Part shown: positions 4,414 through 5,088 of the stretch, piece after piece
Numbering within the stretch: the first letter of the stretch is position 1
How the letters are laid out: each line of letters starts with the position of its first letter
Assembly (NCBI GenBank): GCA_026390285.1
Contig: JAPLGH010000025.1
Span: 1-5,088 of the forward strand
Direction: 5' to 3'
Length of the DNA: 5,088 bases
Origin: Caldisericota bacterium
GTDB lineage: Bacteria > Caldisericota > Caldisericia > Cryosericales > Cryosericaceae
Program-made: the position numbers and the translations under genes
The notes under the pieces: model-generated
What the model was told of the DNA's origin: nothing
The model's input: only the letters and a program-made list of their open reading frames with translations
Database searches by the model: none

Positions 4414-5088
4414 ATGAGAAGACTGCTTTCTGTCTTGCTGATCGTTGTTCTTGCTGCGTCCGTATTCAGTGGATGCAAGAAGGCTGCACCGGTTGTGGAC
4501 GAGATCAAGGTCGGCCTTGTCACCGACGTCGGTGGCCGTGGCGACCAGTCATTCAACGATTCCGCCCTGCGCGGCCTCCAGATCTGGGCTGCCAAGAAGT
4601 CCTACGTCAAGGGCGGCGGCTACAGTGCCATGTCTGACGCAGACTATGCACAGTCACTGGCCGACAATGCCCCCGATCTTACCGACAAGAACATCACTGC
4701 GATCCCCGGCATCACGCCTGTCGTTCTTGAGTCCAAGGAACAGACGGACTACATCCCCAACCTCACCAAGCTCGCCGAGGATGAGAGCTGCAAGCTCATC
4801 ATCGGTGTTGGGTTCATGCTTGCTGATGCTATCTACCAGGTCGCCAAGGGTCATCCAAACGTCAAGTTCATGCTCATCGACGCTGTGCCCTCCGATCCCA
4901 CTACATTTGCACCTCTCCCTGACCTCCCCAACCTTGTCGACTACCTCTTCAAGGAAGAGCAGTGCGGGTTCCTTGTCGGCGCCATTGCCGGCTACGCCAC
5001 GAAGGCCAACAAGATCGGCTACATCGGTGGTATTGCCGTTCCGCCGGTTCAGCGCTATGAAGCAGGCTTCTTCGCCGGCATCAAGACA
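4414..5088 (+). CDS. BMP/PnrA-family ABC transporter substrate-binding lipoprotein, 5' 225 codons (runs off right edge)
   Basis: A lipoprotein signal peptide opens the protein: MRRLLSVLLIVVLAAS followed by VFSGC, with C21 as the expected lipid-modified cysteine. A short linker (KKAAPVVDE) leads into the BMP domain at residue 31. GGRGDQSFND (40-49) is the family DxSFN motif; KFMLIDAVPSD and FLVGAIAGYATKANKIGYIGG follow as expected. The family (Treponema PnrA, RnsB and others) binds purine or other nucleosides at the outer membrane face and hands them to an ABC permease; no permease or ATPase gene is in the window. It aligns without gaps to the upstream stalk-BMP gene at an offset of 1,465 bp, but lacks the stalk domain and, as far as it goes, the 54-bp duplication. 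About 125 or more C-terminal residues are expected beyond the edge. The frame is intact throughout. Confidence 0.92.
   Translation, partial: MRRLLSVLLIVVLAASVFSGCKKAAPVVDEIKVGLVTDVGGRGDQSFNDSALRGLQIWAAKKSYVKGGGYSAMSDADYAQSLADNAPDLTDKNITAIPGITPVVLESKEQTDYIPNLTKLAEDESCKLIIGVGFMLADAIYQVAKGHPNVKFMLIDAVPSDPTTFAPLPDLPNLVDYLFKEEQCGFLVGAIAGYATKANKIGYIGGIAVPPVQRYEAGFFAGIKT
4729..4812 (+). repeat. 84-bp block identical between the two BMP paralogues (copy B)
   Basis: This is the partner of 3264-3347. The first mismatch after the block is T at 4813 against G at 3348. Confidence 0.9.
4948..5088 (+). repeat. 141-bp block identical between the two BMP paralogues (copy B, at window end)
   Basis: This is the partner of 3483-3623. 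The window stops on the base that matches the end of the first 54-bp unit, so the true length of identity beyond 5088 is unknown. Confidence 0.92.

Overview
This 5,088-bp window is bacterial DNA of moderately high GC content. Every credible gene has a strong GGAGG-type ribosome binding site about 5 to 7 nt before its start, and two genes start with GTG. The gene content looks like Firmicutes or a related deep-branching, often anaerobic, Gram-positive-like group: a cytosolic YunD-type nucleotidase, CsaA, BMP-family substrate-binding proteins, and a copper-amine-oxidase-N 'stalk' domain. The window alone does not settle the phylum.

Layout. Bases 1-642 hold two genes on the minus strand: csaA (GTG start at 642, export-related chaperone with a tRNA-binding-domain fold), then, 66 bp downstream, the 5' end of a HerA/FtsK-like ATPase that runs off the left edge. 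A divergent promoter region at about 643-824 carries one promoter for csaA and one facing right for a 488-aa metallophosphoesterase/5'-nucleotidase (825-2291). A 270-bp gene-free stretch follows (2292-2561). It contains three 8-mers at exact 22-bp spacing and an interrupted palindrome beside a -35-like box.

The right half holds two neighbouring genes for BMP/PnrA-family (basic membrane protein) ABC-transporter substrate-binding proteins, 1,465 bp apart in register. The first (2562-4192) is an unusual architecture: signal peptide, then a Cu_amine_oxidN1-type stalk domain, then the BMP domain. It carries a perfect in-frame 54-bp tandem duplication and a one-base frameshift that removes the last ~93 residues. 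A strong Rho-independent terminator follows at 4216-4248. The second gene (4414 to the window end) is an ordinary BMP lipoprotein with a lipobox cysteine, cut by the window edge.

How they may work together: BMP/PnrA proteins usually deliver nucleosides to an ABC importer, and the nucleotidase dephosphorylates nucleotides, so the right three genes could share a nucleoside-salvage theme. The nucleotidase has no signal peptide and no permease or ATPase gene is visible, so this is inference.

The main caution: the window ends on exactly the last base of the 54-bp unit that is duplicated in the first BMP gene, and the two paralogues are identical over the 141 bp leading to that base. This is what an assembly-graph breakpoint would leave. 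The duplication, and possibly the joining of the 5' and 3' halves of the first BMP gene, may be assembly artefacts. No convincing wholly new system was seen; the stalk-BMP fusion is the most novel biological feature.
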